A stretch of 26,554 nt of DNA from an uncultured Lachnospiraceae bacterium. Lineage in GTDB: Bacteria > Bacillota > Clostridia > Lachnospirales > Lachnospiraceae. Position 1 is the stretch's first letter. The number at the start of each line of letters is the position of its first letter. Under the pieces are notes generated by a model, which ran no database searches, was not told where the DNA came from, and saw nothing but the letters and a program-made list of their open reading frames with translations. Both the position numbers and the translations under genes were made by a program. The stretch spans positions 1 through 26,554 of the forward strand of contig CABSEG010000036.1 of assembly GCA_902476645.1 (NCBI GenBank). The letters run 5' to 3'. Below are positions 15,405 to 23,885 of the stretch, one piece after another.

Positions 15405-16640
15405 TTGGGAAATTTATTGGAATATATCAAAATGGCTGTGAAAAATATTCTGGCCAATAAAGGACGCTCCTTCCTTACCATGCTGGGAATTATCATCGGT
15501 ATCGCTTCCGTGATTATGATTATGTCTGTCGGAGATGGAACCGGCAATGCGATGACCGCAGAGGCGGATGCACTGGGCGGAGGGCAGCTGTACATAAGCT
15601 GTAGCGACGATGCGGTAACCGATCAGGAGATGATCACCCAAGAGGATTTGGATGCCATTGTGGAACAGGCAGAGGGGGTGGAAGGAGCCACTCCCATGTT
15701 GGGAGACAGTGCGACCACGGTGACCCAGAAAGGAGAGTTTGACGTTTCCCTTTCCGGGGGAAGCCAGGATTATCAGAGAATCAATTCCTATAATATCAAG
15801 CGGGGAAGATATTTTGATCAGGAGGATGTGGCAGAGGCACGGAATGTGTGCGTGATTTTAGACAGCGATGCAAAACGGCTATTTGGATCTGACGATGTGA
15901 TTGGAATGGAAGTCGAAGCCACCGCCTATGGCATGTCTTTGTCCTACCGGATTATCGGGGTGATGGCTGCAAAAGAAAATACCGCTTTTGTCAGTTACAC
16001 CTATGAGGGGATGCCGGTGGAGCTGCAAGTGCCCTACACCACACTGCGTACATTTGGGGATGAAGTGGATTCCTTTTACGGGGTATATCTGTTTTCAGAC
16101 AAGACGATGGATTCCAAGGCCATCTCCGATCAGGCCGTTCGGATATTAGAGTCCAGACATCAGAGTGGAGGAAAGGAATACTATCAGGTGGAAAGTTTTC
16201 AGGATATGCTCAAAAGTATTAATACGATGATGGGCATGGTAACCGCCTTTATTTCCTGTGTGGCAGCCATTTCCCTTCTGGTGGGCGGGATCGGAGTCAT
16301 GAATATCATGCTGGTGTCCGTGACGGAGAGAACCAGGGAAATAGGTATTCGAAAATCCCTGGGAGCAAAGACCTCATCTATTACCACACAATTTCTGGCA
16401 GAATCCGCCATACTGACGGCCATAGGAGGAATCCTGGGAATCTGCCTTGGACTGCTGGGAGCCTACGGGATCTGCGCGATTCTTTCTTCCAGTATGGGAA
16501 GCGTAATCGAGCCGGGAGTTAAGGCATCCACCATATTAGGGGCCACCTTCTTTTCCTGCGCAGTGGGTATCTTTTTTGGGATCTATCCGGCTAGGAAGGC
16601 GGCGAAGCTCAGTCCAATTGAGGCTTTGAGAAGAAATTGA
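15405..16640 (+). CDS. MacB/YknZ-like ABC permease
   Basis: 411 residues with a TTG start at 15405, supported by AAAGGAG 6 nt upstream and the family-like opening MGNLLEYIKMAVKNILANKGRSFLTMLGIIIGIASVIMI. The next in-frame ATG (15432) lacks a ribosome site. Four membrane helices are in the MacB arrangement: one at the N-terminus, a ~220-residue extracytoplasmic MacB_PCD domain, then three (FISCVAAISLLVGGIGVMNIMLVSV, ILTAIGGILGICLGLLGAYGI, ILGATFFSCAVGIFFGIYPA). The FtsX motif after helix 2 (TERTREIGIRKSLGA) and the C-terminal KAAKLSPIEALRR are conserved. Last gene of the operon. A hairpin (16671-16699) follows, but without a T-run. Confidence 0.95.
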   Translation: MGNLLEYIKMAVKNILANKGRSFLTMLGIIIGIASVIMIMSVGDGTGNAMTAEADALGGGQLYISCSDDAVTDQEMITQEDLDAIVEQAEGVEGATPMLGDSATTVTQKGEFDVSLSGGSQDYQRINSYNIKRGRYFDQEDVAEARNVCVILDSDAKRLFGSDDVIGMEVEATAYGMSLSYRIIGVMAAKENTAFVSYTYEGMPVELQVPYTTLRTFGDEVDSFYGVYLFSDKTMDSKAISDQAVRILESRHQSGGKEYYQVESFQDMLKSINTMMGMVTAFISCVAAISLLVGGIGVMNIMLVSVTERTREIGIRKSLGAKTSSITTQFLAESAILTAIGGILGICLGLLGAYGICAILSSSMGSVIEPGVKASTILGATFFSCAVGIFFGIYPARKAAKLSPIEALRRN

Positions 16641-16685
16641 CCTCTCCTCATCAGCCATTCACTTTTTTAACCTGGATTTCTCCGG

Positions 16686-16714
16686 TTGAAAAATCCAGGA
16701 GAGTGTTATATAAT
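16686..16714 (+). promoter_or_regulatory. Sigma-A promoter upstream of the SEC-C gene
   Basis: TTGAAA (16686-16691) and TATAAT (16709-16714) are 17 bp apart. The -35 sits in the loop side of an inverted repeat CCTGGATTT/AAATCCAGG (16671-16699). Confidence 0.75.
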
Positions 16715-16749
16715 GGATGCACTAATGAAACAAAGGATGGTAAAGACAC

Positions 16750-17256
16750 ATGGGCTTATTACAGAAATGGAGAGAAGTTGCTTACTCTCAGGAAACAGAT
16801 AAAAAGGAACTGCAAAAGTTTTGGACAGATTATTTTCTGATTGAGAAAGGAATCTATGAGAAATTGTTAGCCAACCCCGATGAGGTGGTCAAAGGTACGG
16901 TAAAGGAACTGGCTGAAAAGTATGAGATCCCCGTGATGACCATGGTGGGCTTCTTGGATGGAATTGACGAAAGCTTAAAGGTTCCGAACCCCATAGAGGA
17001 GCTGGAAGAGGATACGGAAGTGACACTGGCCTTTGACAAGGAAAAGCTTTACAAAAATATGGTGGATGCTAAGGCAGACTGGCTGTACAATCTGCCTGCC
17101 TGGGACGAGATCTTTGATGAAGAAAAAAAGAAGCTTTTGTACCGGGAGGCCAAAAAGGCAAACACAGTCGTAAAGGGAAAGAAGATCGGAAGAAACGATC
17201 CATGTCCCTGCGGAAGCGGTAAGAAATATAAAAAGTGTTGCGGTAGAAACGCATAA
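16750..17256 (+). CDS. SEC-C metal-binding domain protein
   Basis: 168 residues. The C-terminus has a complete SEC-C zinc-binding motif, GRNDPCPCGSGKKYKKCCG (CxC...CC), as at the end of SecA. The preceding ~140 residues are acidic and helical (EKLLANPDEVVKGTVKELAEKYEIPVMTMVGFLDGIDESLKV...), without a motif I recognise. The ATG follows an AAAGGATGG stretch and a consensus promoter. It is a single-gene unit ended by a terminator. SEC-C modules can contact ribosomes or SecB-like partners, so a role near translation or protein quality control is possible but not shown. Such proteins are common in Lachnospiraceae. Confidence 0.88.
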   Translation: MGLLQKWREVAYSQETDKKELQKFWTDYFLIEKGIYEKLLANPDEVVKGTVKELAEKYEIPVMTMVGFLDGIDESLKVPNPIEELEEDTEVTLAFDKEKLYKNMVDAKADWLYNLPAWDEIFDEEKKKLLYREAKKANTVVKGKKIGRNDPCPCGSGKKYKKCCGRNA

Positions 17257-17261
17257 AAGAT

Positions 17262-17299
17262 AAGAGGATATGACGGGGCACCGTCGTACCCTCTTTTTT
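17262..17299 (+). terminator. Intrinsic terminator after the SEC-C gene
   Basis: AGAGG...GACGG and CCGTC...CCTCT arms (17263-17294) with a GGCA loop and one mismatch are followed by six T. It ends the SEC-C unit 11 bp before the next start, so the next gene's promoter must lie within or upstream of this hairpin. Confidence 0.85.
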
Positions 17300-17309
17300 A
17301 AGAGGTTTT

Positions 17310-18026
17310 ATGGAAATTTTATGGACATTGCTTGGAGGAATCTGCCTGTTTTACTGGTTGTTTCTGACCTGCGTAAAGGCAGATTTCGGAATTGTTTGGC
17401 TGGTTGCAGGCATCTGCTTCGGATGCCTGGAGCCAATGGAGAGACTGCTTCCCCATTGGGCTTGGCAGTTCGCTACTGCCCTTCTGTTCCTTGCGGGACT
17501 TTTTTTCCTGGCAGTGGAAGGCTGTATTCTGAAAGAAATGAGGCAGAAGGCCCCGGGAGAACTGGACTGTCTGATTCTTTTGGGAGCGCAGGTGCGTGGA
17601 AAGGTGCCAAGTCGCGCTTTGCGAAGGAGAATTGAGAAGGCATTCGATTACCTGAAAAGTCATCCTGGAACCTATGTTATCCTTTCCGGAGGACAGGGCG
17701 CCGGGGAGGAAATAACCGAGGCCAAGGCCATGGAGAGCGCTCTGTCAGAGGCGGGGATTGAAAGGAAGCGCCTGATTATGGAAGAACGCTCCACCAGCAC
17801 ATTGGAGAATTTAAAGTTCAGCAAAAGATTATTGCCTGCATCCGCGGTACGTGTAGGAATTGTCACCAGCAATTTCCATCTCTACCGTGCTCTTGAATTG
17901 GCTAAAAAGTTAGGCTATCGGGCGCCTGTTGGAATTGGGGCTCCCTGTGAGGGCGTGTATCTGCCCCATTATTTGGTGCGGGAGTTTTTTGCCGTGTTAA
18001 AAGAAAGATGGATGGGAAATCTCTAA
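17310..18026 (+). CDS. YdcF/DUF218-family membrane protein (ElyC/SanA-like)
   Basis: 238 residues. The N-terminus holds two or three membrane helices (MEILWTLLGGICLFYWLFLTC, ATALLFLAGLFFLAVEGC), followed by a DUF218 domain: LDCLILLGAQVRGKVPSRALRRRIEKAFDYL, VILSGGQGAGEEITEAKAM, ERSTSTLENLKFSK and VGIVTSNFHLYRALELAKKLGY. These are the conserved blocks (LGAQV..., SGGQG..., E..S.sT.EN, SNFHLYRA). Family members such as SanA and ElyC affect envelope integrity and polyprenyl-carrier metabolism in enterics, but the biochemical activity is not established. A ribosome site, AAGAGG, overlaps the upstream terminator. No clear terminator follows. Confidence 0.9.
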   Translation: MEILWTLLGGICLFYWLFLTCVKADFGIVWLVAGICFGCLEPMERLLPHWAWQFATALLFLAGLFFLAVEGCILKEMRQKAPGELDCLILLGAQVRGKVPSRALRRRIEKAFDYLKSHPGTYVILSGGQGAGEEITEAKAMESALSEAGIERKRLIMEERSTSTLENLKFSKRLLPASAVRVGIVTSNFHLYRALELAKKLGYRAPVGIGAPCEGVYLPHYLVREFFAVLKERWMGNL

Positions 18027-18071
18027 ATTGCGTCTTTTTCCTTAGTGTTTCTTAAGAAATCGTGAAGTCTC

Positions 18072-18130
18072 TTGTACGGCTATCAGGCATATGTTATAAA
18101 TTAAGTGTGCTAGCATGCATGGTACACTTA
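18072..18130 (+). promoter_or_regulatory. Promoter and GntR (YtrA-type) operator of the regulator-ABC operon
   Basis: TTGTAC (18072-18077) and TATAAA (18095-18100) are 17 bp apart. Directly downstream, covering the start site, is an inverted repeat TAAGTGT...ACACTTA (18102-18130) with perfect 7-bp arms and a 15-bp middle (GTGTGCTA/GGTACAC resembles the TGTACTA/TAGTACA form of YtrA-family sites). Bound repressor would block transcription of the three downstream genes. Confidence 0.7.
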
Positions 18131-18153
18131 AAACGATAGGAAGTGGAGGCATT

Positions 18154-18534
18154 ATGTTTGTGATTGATTATCAAAATCGAAAACCCATTTACGAACAGAT
18201 CGTAGACCGTTTCCAAATGCTGATCATTACCGGGGCAATGGAACCGGACAGTCAGCTCCCCTCCGTGAGATCACTGGCCGTTGACCTGGCGATCAATCCA
18301 AATACGATCCAGAAAGCCTATTCCGTGTTGGAGAAAGAAGGATATATTTACCCGGTAAAAGGACGGGGAAATTATGTATCCGGCAACAGCGAACTGAAGG
18401 TAAAAAAGCAGGAGGCATTTTATGAAACCCTGCGAGAGCTGGCGCTGCGTGGAAAGGAGCTTGGGATCAGCTGGGAATCATTTCGAAGGAAAGCAGAAGA
18501 ATATTATAAGGAGGCCCGACATGATAGAAATTAA
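18154..18534 (+). CDS. GntR-family transcriptional regulator, YtrA subfamily
   Basis: 126 residues from ATG 18154 (GGAGG just upstream; MFVIDYQNRKPIYEQIVDRF is the standard opening; an in-frame ATG at 18115 would lie inside the operator). A winged helix-turn-helix (LPSVRSLAVDLAINPNTIQKAYSVLEKEGYIYPVKGRGNYVS) is followed by a short C-terminal helical tail (ETLRELALRGKELGISWESFRRKAEEYY), the short dimerisation arm typical of YtrA. Such regulators usually repress their own operon of ABC transporter genes and respond to cell-envelope stress or antibiotics. The operator at 18102-18130 and the 14-bp overlap with the ABC ATPase gene support autoregulation. Confidence 0.93.
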   Translation: MFVIDYQNRKPIYEQIVDRFQMLIITGAMEPDSQLPSVRSLAVDLAINPNTIQKAYSVLEKEGYIYPVKGRGNYVSGNSELKVKKQEAFYETLRELALRGKELGISWESFRRKAEEYYKEARHDRN

Positions 18535-19423
18535 TGGAGTAAACAAATCCTTTGGCGATATTCAGGCTCTGGATAATATTATTGCTACCATACGGGAGGG
18601 AAGCATTTTTGGCCTGGTGGGTACCAACGGAGCCGGAAAGAGCACGCTCTTAAGAATTATCAGCGGAGTATTGAGGGCAGATACCGGGATGGCGCTGGTG
18701 GACGGGGAGGATATCTATGAAAATCCCAGAGCCAAGTCAAAGATTTGTTTTTTATCAGATACGGCCTATTTTCTGCCGAATGCAACGGCAAAGAGCATGG
18801 CGGATTACTACAGCATTGTGTATCCTGACTTTGACAGAGAGAGATTTTCAGAGCTGGTGGAGAAATTTGGACTGGATATCAACCGAAAAATCAACAGCTT
18901 TTCCAAGGGGATGAAAAAGCAGGTTTCAGTTCTTCTGGGTGTCTGTACCGGAACAAAGTATCTGCTCTGCGACGAAACCTTTGACGGTCTGGATCCTGTC
19001 ATGCGTCAGGCAGTAAAGAGTATCTTTGCCAACGAACTGATGGTGAGAGACTTTACTCCCGTAATCGCATCCCACAGCCTGCGGGAGCTGGAGGATATCT
19101 GCGATCATATCGGTCTTTTACATAAGGGCGGTATCTTGTTGTCTAAAGACCTGGAAGATATGAAATTCCATATTCATAAGGTGCAGTGTGTCATTCAGGA
19201 TCCTGTACTGGAGGAGCAGATCCTGACGGAGCTTCATGTACTGCAACACGAAAAGAGAGGCTCTCTTTTGACAATTGTGGCAAGGGGGACAAAGCAGGAA
19301 ATTATGATGTGCATTGAGGAGAAGAAGCCTTTGTTTTCAGAGGTGCTTCCATTAACTCTGGAAGAAATATTTATCAGCGAAACGGAGGTGGCAGGTTATG
19401 ACATCAAAAATCTCGTTCTTTAA
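18521..19423 (+). CDS. ABC transporter ATP-binding protein, YtrB-like
   Basis: 300 residues from ATG 18521, chosen because AAGGAGG lies 7-8 nt upstream and MIEINGVNKSFGDIQALDNI is a normal ABC start. Walker A is GTNGAGKST, the signature is degenerate (FSKGMKKQVSV, without LSGGQ), Walker B is YLLCDETFDGLDP and the H-loop is IASHSLRE. The C-terminal ~80 residues are an accessory domain ending LTLEEIFISE. It overlaps the regulator gene by 14 bp and the permease gene by 26 bp, so all three are translationally coupled. Role: energises the downstream permease. The transported compound is unknown. Confidence 0.93.
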   Translation: MIEINGVNKSFGDIQALDNIIATIREGSIFGLVGTNGAGKSTLLRIISGVLRADTGMALVDGEDIYENPRAKSKICFLSDTAYFLPNATAKSMADYYSIVYPDFDRERFSELVEKFGLDINRKINSFSKGMKKQVSVLLGVCTGTKYLLCDETFDGLDPVMRQAVKSIFANELMVRDFTPVIASHSLRELEDICDHIGLLHKGGILLSKDLEDMKFHIHKVQCVIQDPVLEEQILTELHVLQHEKRGSLLTIVARGTKQEIMMCIEEKKPLFSEVLPLTLEEIFISETEVAGYDIKNLVL

Positions 19424-21524
19424 GCTCATGAAAGAAGATATCAGGAACAGAAGCTGGCTTTTGGCCCTGACGGCGCTTGCACTGTTTATCGTGCAGCCGG
19501 TGGCTCTGATGATCAGTCTGGGCAATCAGATGTCTGATCTGAAAAGCCACTACATTACAATGGAACAGGTGATGGAGTACTACCGGGGACAGGTGGGATT
19601 TGGAAATTTTGCCGGTGTGTTTGTTCTAATGTTTCTTGCGCTGGTTTGTGCATTTACCGGATATCAATACCTTCATTCCAGAGTGAAGCTGGATTTCTAC
19701 CACAGCCTGTCCATCAAAAGAGCCCGGTTTTTTTGGATAAGATACGTTTCGGGGCTGCTGATTTATGCGGTACCGGCCTTTGTATGCCTGCTTTTGAGTC
19801 TTGCGGTGGGGGCTGTAAATGGCATTTTCTCGGGCAGCATTCTCTGCCTGGCAGGGAAAGCGTTTTTCATTCATTTGCTGTACTTTATACTGATCTATGC
19901 CACTGCTATTCTGGCTATGATGATGACGGGAAAATTGGTGGTAGCTCTTTTGGCCTTTGGCGTGTTTATCAGCTACGGAATATTGGTTAGCCTGATTGGA
20001 ACCGCGTTGATTACCCGCTTTTTCCAGACGGCTCTGGACAGCGATTGGGGCAATCCGCTTACTTCCTATTTTTCTCCCGTCAGCTTCTGCTATGAACTGG
20101 AGAAAAGATTGTATTCAGCAGACGCTTCTGTGGGGAGCAAATGGCTGGGGGTGGGAATCCTTCTGGTGTCCATTGTTGCCGTGACTATGATCTGCGTAGG
20201 TGTTTACAATCTTCGCAAGACAGAGGCCGCAGAACATTCCATGGCGTTTCCAAAGACGGAAGGAATTGTGAAAGTACTGGTGGTGGTTCCCCTTTCCATC
20301 GGAGTCGGATTTTATGTGAGTATGATGGTTTCCGGAAATCCTCTTTCCTGGCTTCTGGCAGGGACAGTATTTGGGGCGGTGATTTTGTCGGCCTTGATGG
20401 AATTTATCTATCATATGGATATCCGGGAGGTATTTCATCACAAAGCACAGATGCTGGTATCCCTGGCTTTGGCGGTGGGGATCATCCTGGTCTTCCGTTT
20501 TGATGTCTTTGGGTATGACAGATATCTGCCGAATCAGGACGATATTTCTGCCATGGCGGTATATTATGATCCCATTAACGGTTCTTATGCATATAAGACA
20601 GAAGTGACAGACAATGGTTCTGCCACCTATTATGGGGAACGATATGCCTTGGATGAAAGTGCTGTAAAGGATTTTGAACCTATTTATGCATTGGCAAAAG
20701 AAGGGGTCAGTCTTGTGGGCCGTCAGGATCCGGACGGTCAGCGGGTTGCCGTGAAATACGAACTGAAAAGCGGACGAAGCGTTTATCGCACCTATATGCT
20801 CCCAAAAGAGTCTGTGGATCGTGAGATGGAAAAACTCTACGATCGGAAAGACTTTAAAGAGGCTGTTTATCCGTTGTACAAAATGGAACATCGAAAGGTG
20901 GGAGCCATTACGTTAACCTCCTGGGAAGGGGGAAGAAATCTGATTCTGACAGAGGCCCAGAGAAATCAGCTAGTGGATGTGTACAAAGAGGAGCTGCTTA
21001 CCGTTACTTACCAGGATCTGCAAAAGGATGGACAGATTGCCACCCTGGACATTGAGTTTATAGATGCAGACACGGGTGAGTCCTATGGGATGACGGAAAG
21101 TTATCCGGTCATGATGGATTGCAAAAACACCATTGCCCTGTTAAAGGAATTTGGGTATGAAGTTCCAAATCAGGCAGATGTGGATCAGGTCAGCTCCGTG
21201 GTCGTAGAGATCTACCGGGATGAGGACGGATCTAATGAGCAAGTTACCTTTACAGATCCGAAACAGATGCGTGAAATCCTGGATTCCATGGTGTACAATT
21301 GCTTTGTATTTTATACGTCGCTGGGGAGTGAGAAAGAGTACGGATATTCTGTATCTGTCAATTTTGACAACAACGCCAATAGCCTTTGGGGGTATTTCCT
21401 GAAAGGAAAGGTGCCGGGGATTGTGGAGGAAAAGCTGGGCAAAGCTTCCCCGGAAGAGACCGGGGCAGAAGACGTTCCGGGAGACGTAACCTCTTCTACC
21501 ACGATAATTCAGGAGACTTCCTGA
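19398..21524 (+). CDS. Large ABC permease with C-terminal extracytoplasmic domain (DUF6449-like)
   Basis: 708 residues. The N-terminal half (residues ~1-365) carries eight or so membrane helices. The first six form an ABC-2-like core (FVLMFLALVCAFTGYQYLHSRVKLDFYHSLSIKRARFFWIRYVSGLL contains the coupling segment), and two more follow at ~290-335. From about residue 370 (FDVFGYDRYLPNQDDISAMAVYY) a ~330-residue soluble domain with repeated beta-type segments faces outward, ending in a Ser/Thr-rich tail. It overlaps the ATPase gene by 26 bp. This fusion of permease and large outside domain is seen in Clostridia YtrA-linked operons. The domain may bind ligand or a wall component, which is inference. 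A T-box leader follows immediately. Confidence 0.85.
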   Translation: MTSKISFFKLMKEDIRNRSWLLALTALALFIVQPVALMISLGNQMSDLKSHYITMEQVMEYYRGQVGFGNFAGVFVLMFLALVCAFTGYQYLHSRVKLDFYHSLSIKRARFFWIRYVSGLLIYAVPAFVCLLLSLAVGAVNGIFSGSILCLAGKAFFIHLLYFILIYATAILAMMMTGKLVVALLAFGVFISYGILVSLIGTALITRFFQTALDSDWGNPLTSYFSPVSFCYELEKRLYSADASVGSKWLGVGILLVSIVAVTMICVGVYNLRKTEAAEHSMAFPKTEGIVKVLVVVPLSIGVGFYVSMMVSGNPLSWLLAGTVFGAVILSALMEFIYHMDIREVFHHKAQMLVSLALAVGIILVFRFDVFGYDRYLPNQDDISAMAVYYDPINGSYAYKTEVTDNGSATYYGERYALDESAVKDFEPIYALAKEGVSLVGRQDPDGQRVAVKYELKSGRSVYRTYMLPKESVDREMEKLYDRKDFKEAVYPLYKMEHRKVGAITLTSWEGGRNLILTEAQRNQLVDVYKEELLTVTYQDLQKDGQIATLDIEFIDADTGESYGMTESYPVMMDCKNTIALLKEFGYEVPNQADVDQVSSVVVEIYRDEDGSNEQVTFTDPKQMREILDSMVYNCFVFYTSLGSEKEYGYSVSVNFDNNANSLWGYFLKGKVPGIVEEKLGKASPEETGAEDVPGDVTSSTTIIQETS

Positions 21525-21539
21525 CAGAAAATTTAATGG

Positions 21540-21567
21540 TTGACAAAATGGATTTGGATGCTATAAT
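21540..21567 (+). promoter_or_regulatory. Sigma-A promoter of the thrS T-box transcript
   Basis: TTGACA (21540-21545) and TATAAT (21562-21567) are both consensus with a 16-bp spacer. It starts only 15 bp after the preceding permease stop. Confidence 0.85.
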
Positions 21568-21573
21568 CAGGGT

Positions 21574-21819
21574 TAGATAGGAAAACACGAAGAAGAGACC
21601 AGTAGGATGTGGAATAACCCAGAGAGGGACAAAAAGGTGGAAGTGTCCTGTTAGGAAGCATTTGAAGACCAGCTCTGAGTGGCTCTAATCCAGTCCGGTG
21701 ACACCGTTATCGTCGAATGAGCGGAACAGACCCATACGGTCGGTTCAAAGAGGGTGGAACCGCGATGAGTGAAAAGCATCGTCCCTTTCTGTATCTATAG
21801 ATACGGAAAGGGATTTTTT
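21574..21819 (+). ncRNA. T-box leader (tRNA-Thr sensing) upstream of thrS
   Basis: The conserved T-box AGGGTGGAACCGCG is at 21751-21764. Upstream a Stem I region has the AGTA motif (in GACCAGTAGG, about 21600). A 3'-side specifier candidate ACC (threonine) followed by A lies at 21668-21670. A Stem III hairpin CGGTGACACCG is near 21695-21706. Uncharged tRNA-Thr would stabilise the antiterminator and allow read-through into thrS. The specifier position is judged by eye from spacing and not from a fold. Confidence 0.9.
21783..21819 (+). terminator. Regulated terminator of the thrS T-box
   Basis: CCCTTTC and GAAAGGG arms enclose a second stem GTATCTATAGATAC, followed by six T. It competes with the antiterminator formed by the T-box sequence just upstream. 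Confidence 0.9.
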
Positions 21820-21842
21820 ACGTTTATGAGGAGGGAACCAAC

Positions 21843-23801
21843 ATGATTGTCACACTGAAAGACGGGAGTAAAAAAGAGTATGAAGAAAGTAAGTCTGTAT
21901 ATGAGATTGCCATGGACATCAGCGAAGGATTGGCCAGGGCAGCCTGTGCAGGAGAGGTAGACGGAAAAGTAGTAGATCTTCGTACCATTGTGGATGGGGA
22001 TTGTACGCTGAATATTCTGACAGCTAATGACAAGGAGGGACTTGCGGCACTACGACATACTGCTTCCCACGTATTGGCGGAAGCGGTAAAGAGATTGTAT
22101 CCGGAGGCCAAGCTGGCCATTGGGCCATCCATTGATACCGGTTTTTATTACGATTTTGACCATGAACCTTTTTCCCGAGAGGACTTAGATGAGATCGAAA
22201 AAGAGATGAAAAAGATCATCAAAGAGGGGGCAAGTCTTGAGAAGTTTACCTTGTCCAGGGAAGAGGCTATTGCATTTATGGAGGAGAAAAAAGAGCCTTA
22301 CAAGGTGGAACTGATTCGGGACTTGCCGGAGGATGCCGTGATTTCCTTCTACCGACAGGGGGATTTTGTGGATCTGTGCTCGGGACCGCATCTGATGAGT
22401 ACCAAACCAGTGAAGGCATTTAAGCTGATTTCTTCTTCTGGAGCCTACTGGAGAGGAGACGAGAAAAACAAAATGCTGGCCCGGATTTACGGGACTGCGT
22501 ACAGCAAGAAGGATGAGCTAAAGGAACATCTGAGAATGCTGGAGGAGGCCAAAAAGAGGGACCACAATAAGCTGGGCAGAGAGATGGAATTGTTTACCAC
22601 AGTGGACGTAATCGGTCAGGGACTGCCTTTGATTATGCCAAAAGGAGTCAAGATCATCCAGACTCTGCAAAGATGGATTGAGGATGAGGAGGAAAAAAGG
22701 GGCTATGTGAGAACCAAGACGCCTCTGATGGCCAAGAAGGATCTGTATGTGATTTCCGATCATTGGAACCATTACAAAGAGGGAATGTTTGTTCTGGGCG
22801 ATGAGAACAAGGAGGGGGAGGAAGTTTTCGCCCTGCGCCCCATGACTTGTCCTTTCCAGTATTATGTTTATAAAGCAAAACAGCACAGCTACCGGGAACT
22901 CCCTCTGCGCTACGGTGAGACATCCACCCTGTTTCGGAATGAAGACTCCGGCGAGATGCATGGATTAACCCGTGTACGGCAGTTTACCATCTCCGAGGGA
23001 CACCTGATTGTACGCCCGGATCAGCTGGAAGAGGAATTCCGCGGCTGTGTGGCTTTGGCAAAGTATTGTCTGACCACGTTGGGACTGGAAGAGGATGTGA
23101 CCTACCGTCTTTCTCTGTGGGATCCCAACAACCAGGAGAAATACCTGGGGACGGAGGAAATGTGGAATAAAGTACAGCAGAATATGAGAGAAATTCTGAC
23201 CCACATCGGCATCGACTTTACCGAAGAAGAAGGCGAGGCTGCTTTCTATGGGCCAAAGCTGGATATCCAGGCCAAGAATGTATACGGAAAAGAAGATACT
23301 ATGATTACGATTCAGCTGGATATGTTCTTGGCAGAGCGTTTTGATATGACTTATGTAGATAAGGATGGATTGAAGAAGCGTCCTTACATTATACACAGAA
23401 CCTCCATGGGATGCTATGAACGAACCTTGGCATGGTTGATTGAAAAGTATGCGGGCATGTTCCCCACATGGCTGTGCCCGGAACAGGTACGTGTGCTGCC
23501 CATCTCAGAAAAGCATCTGGACTATGCCCAGAAGGTTTTGGAAAAGCTGCAAGAAAATGGCATCAGCGCAAGCGTGGACGAGCGCTCTGAAAAAATTGGT
23601 TACAAGATCAGGGAGACCAGATTGGATAAGGTACCCTATATGTTGGTGGTAGGCGCAAAAGAGGAAGAAGAGAATCTGGTATCTGTGCGCAGCCGTTATA
23701 AGGGCGATGAGGGACAGAGAAATTTGGATGACTTTATAGAGGATATCTGCAAGGAGATCCGCACGAAAGAAATTCGAAAGATAGAAGTGGAAGAGGCATA
23801 G
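21843..23801 (+). CDS. thrS: Threonyl-tRNA synthetase
   Basis: 652 residues, full length, with GAGGAGGG upstream. An N-terminal TGS domain (residues 1-63) is followed by the editing domain with H-x3-H in RHTASHVLAE (His72, His76) and CSGPHL. The class II catalytic core has the zinc-ligand Cys336 in RPMTCPFQYYVYK, motif 2 around RYGETSTLFRNEDSGEMHGLTRVRQF, and motif 3 (IIHRTSMGCYERTLAWLIE; G-x-ER). The C-terminal anticodon-binding domain runs from PTWLCPEQVRVLPISEKH to the end. It charges tRNA-Thr and edits mis-charged serine. It is controlled by the T-box leader directly upstream. It appears monocistronic. No good terminator is visible in the 84 bp that follow. Confidence 0.98.
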   Translation: MIVTLKDGSKKEYEESKSVYEIAMDISEGLARAACAGEVDGKVVDLRTIVDGDCTLNILTANDKEGLAALRHTASHVLAEAVKRLYPEAKLAIGPSIDTGFYYDFDHEPFSREDLDEIEKEMKKIIKEGASLEKFTLSREEAIAFMEEKKEPYKVELIRDLPEDAVISFYRQGDFVDLCSGPHLMSTKPVKAFKLISSSGAYWRGDEKNKMLARIYGTAYSKKDELKEHLRMLEEAKKRDHNKLGREMELFTTVDVIGQGLPLIMPKGVKIIQTLQRWIEDEEEKRGYVRTKTPLMAKKDLYVISDHWNHYKEGMFVLGDENKEGEEVFALRPMTCPFQYYVYKAKQHSYRELPLRYGETSTLFRNEDSGEMHGLTRVRQFTISEGHLIVRPDQLEEEFRGCVALAKYCLTTLGLEEDVTYRLSLWDPNNQEKYLGTEEMWNKVQQNMREILTHIGIDFTEEEGEAAFYGPKLDIQAKNVYGKEDTMITIQLDMFLAERFDMTYVDKDGLKKRPYIIHRTSMGCYERTLAWLIEKYAGMFPTWLCPEQVRVLPISEKHLDYAQKVLEKLQENGISASVDERSEKIGYKIRETRLDKVPYMLVVGAKEEEENLVSVRSRYKGDEGQRNLDDFIEDICKEIRTKEIRKIEVEEA

Positions 23802-23827
23802 GCATTTTGTAAAAAATCAAAAAAAGG

Positions 23828-23856
23828 GTATAAAGCACTGGATAATGCAGATACTA
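23828..23856 (+). promoter_or_regulatory. Possible forespore (sigma-G-like) promoter of the DUF1540 gene
   Basis: GTATA (23828-23832) and GATACTA (23850-23856) are 17 bp apart. This resembles a sigma-G promoter (GYATA-like -35, CATACTA-like -10) with one -10 mismatch. No convincing sigma-A pair is seen in the 84-bp gap. Tentative. Confidence 0.35.
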
Positions 23857-23885
23857 TCTCATGCAAACAGAAAGGAGGTAGTATC

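Noticed and set aside
16671..16699. Inverted repeat CCTGGATTT/AAATCCAGG as terminator of the MacAB-like operon
   Set aside because: No T-run follows on either strand, and its loop side contains the -35 of the next promoter, so an operator or chance symmetry is as likely.
20115..20891. 258-codon minus-strand frame
   Set aside because: Antisense shadow of the permease gene: His/Gln/Cys-rich composition typical of reversed coding sequence and no SD.
22518..22961. 147-codon minus-strand frame inside thrS
   Set aside because: Shadow of thrS codons; no start signal and no family resemblance.
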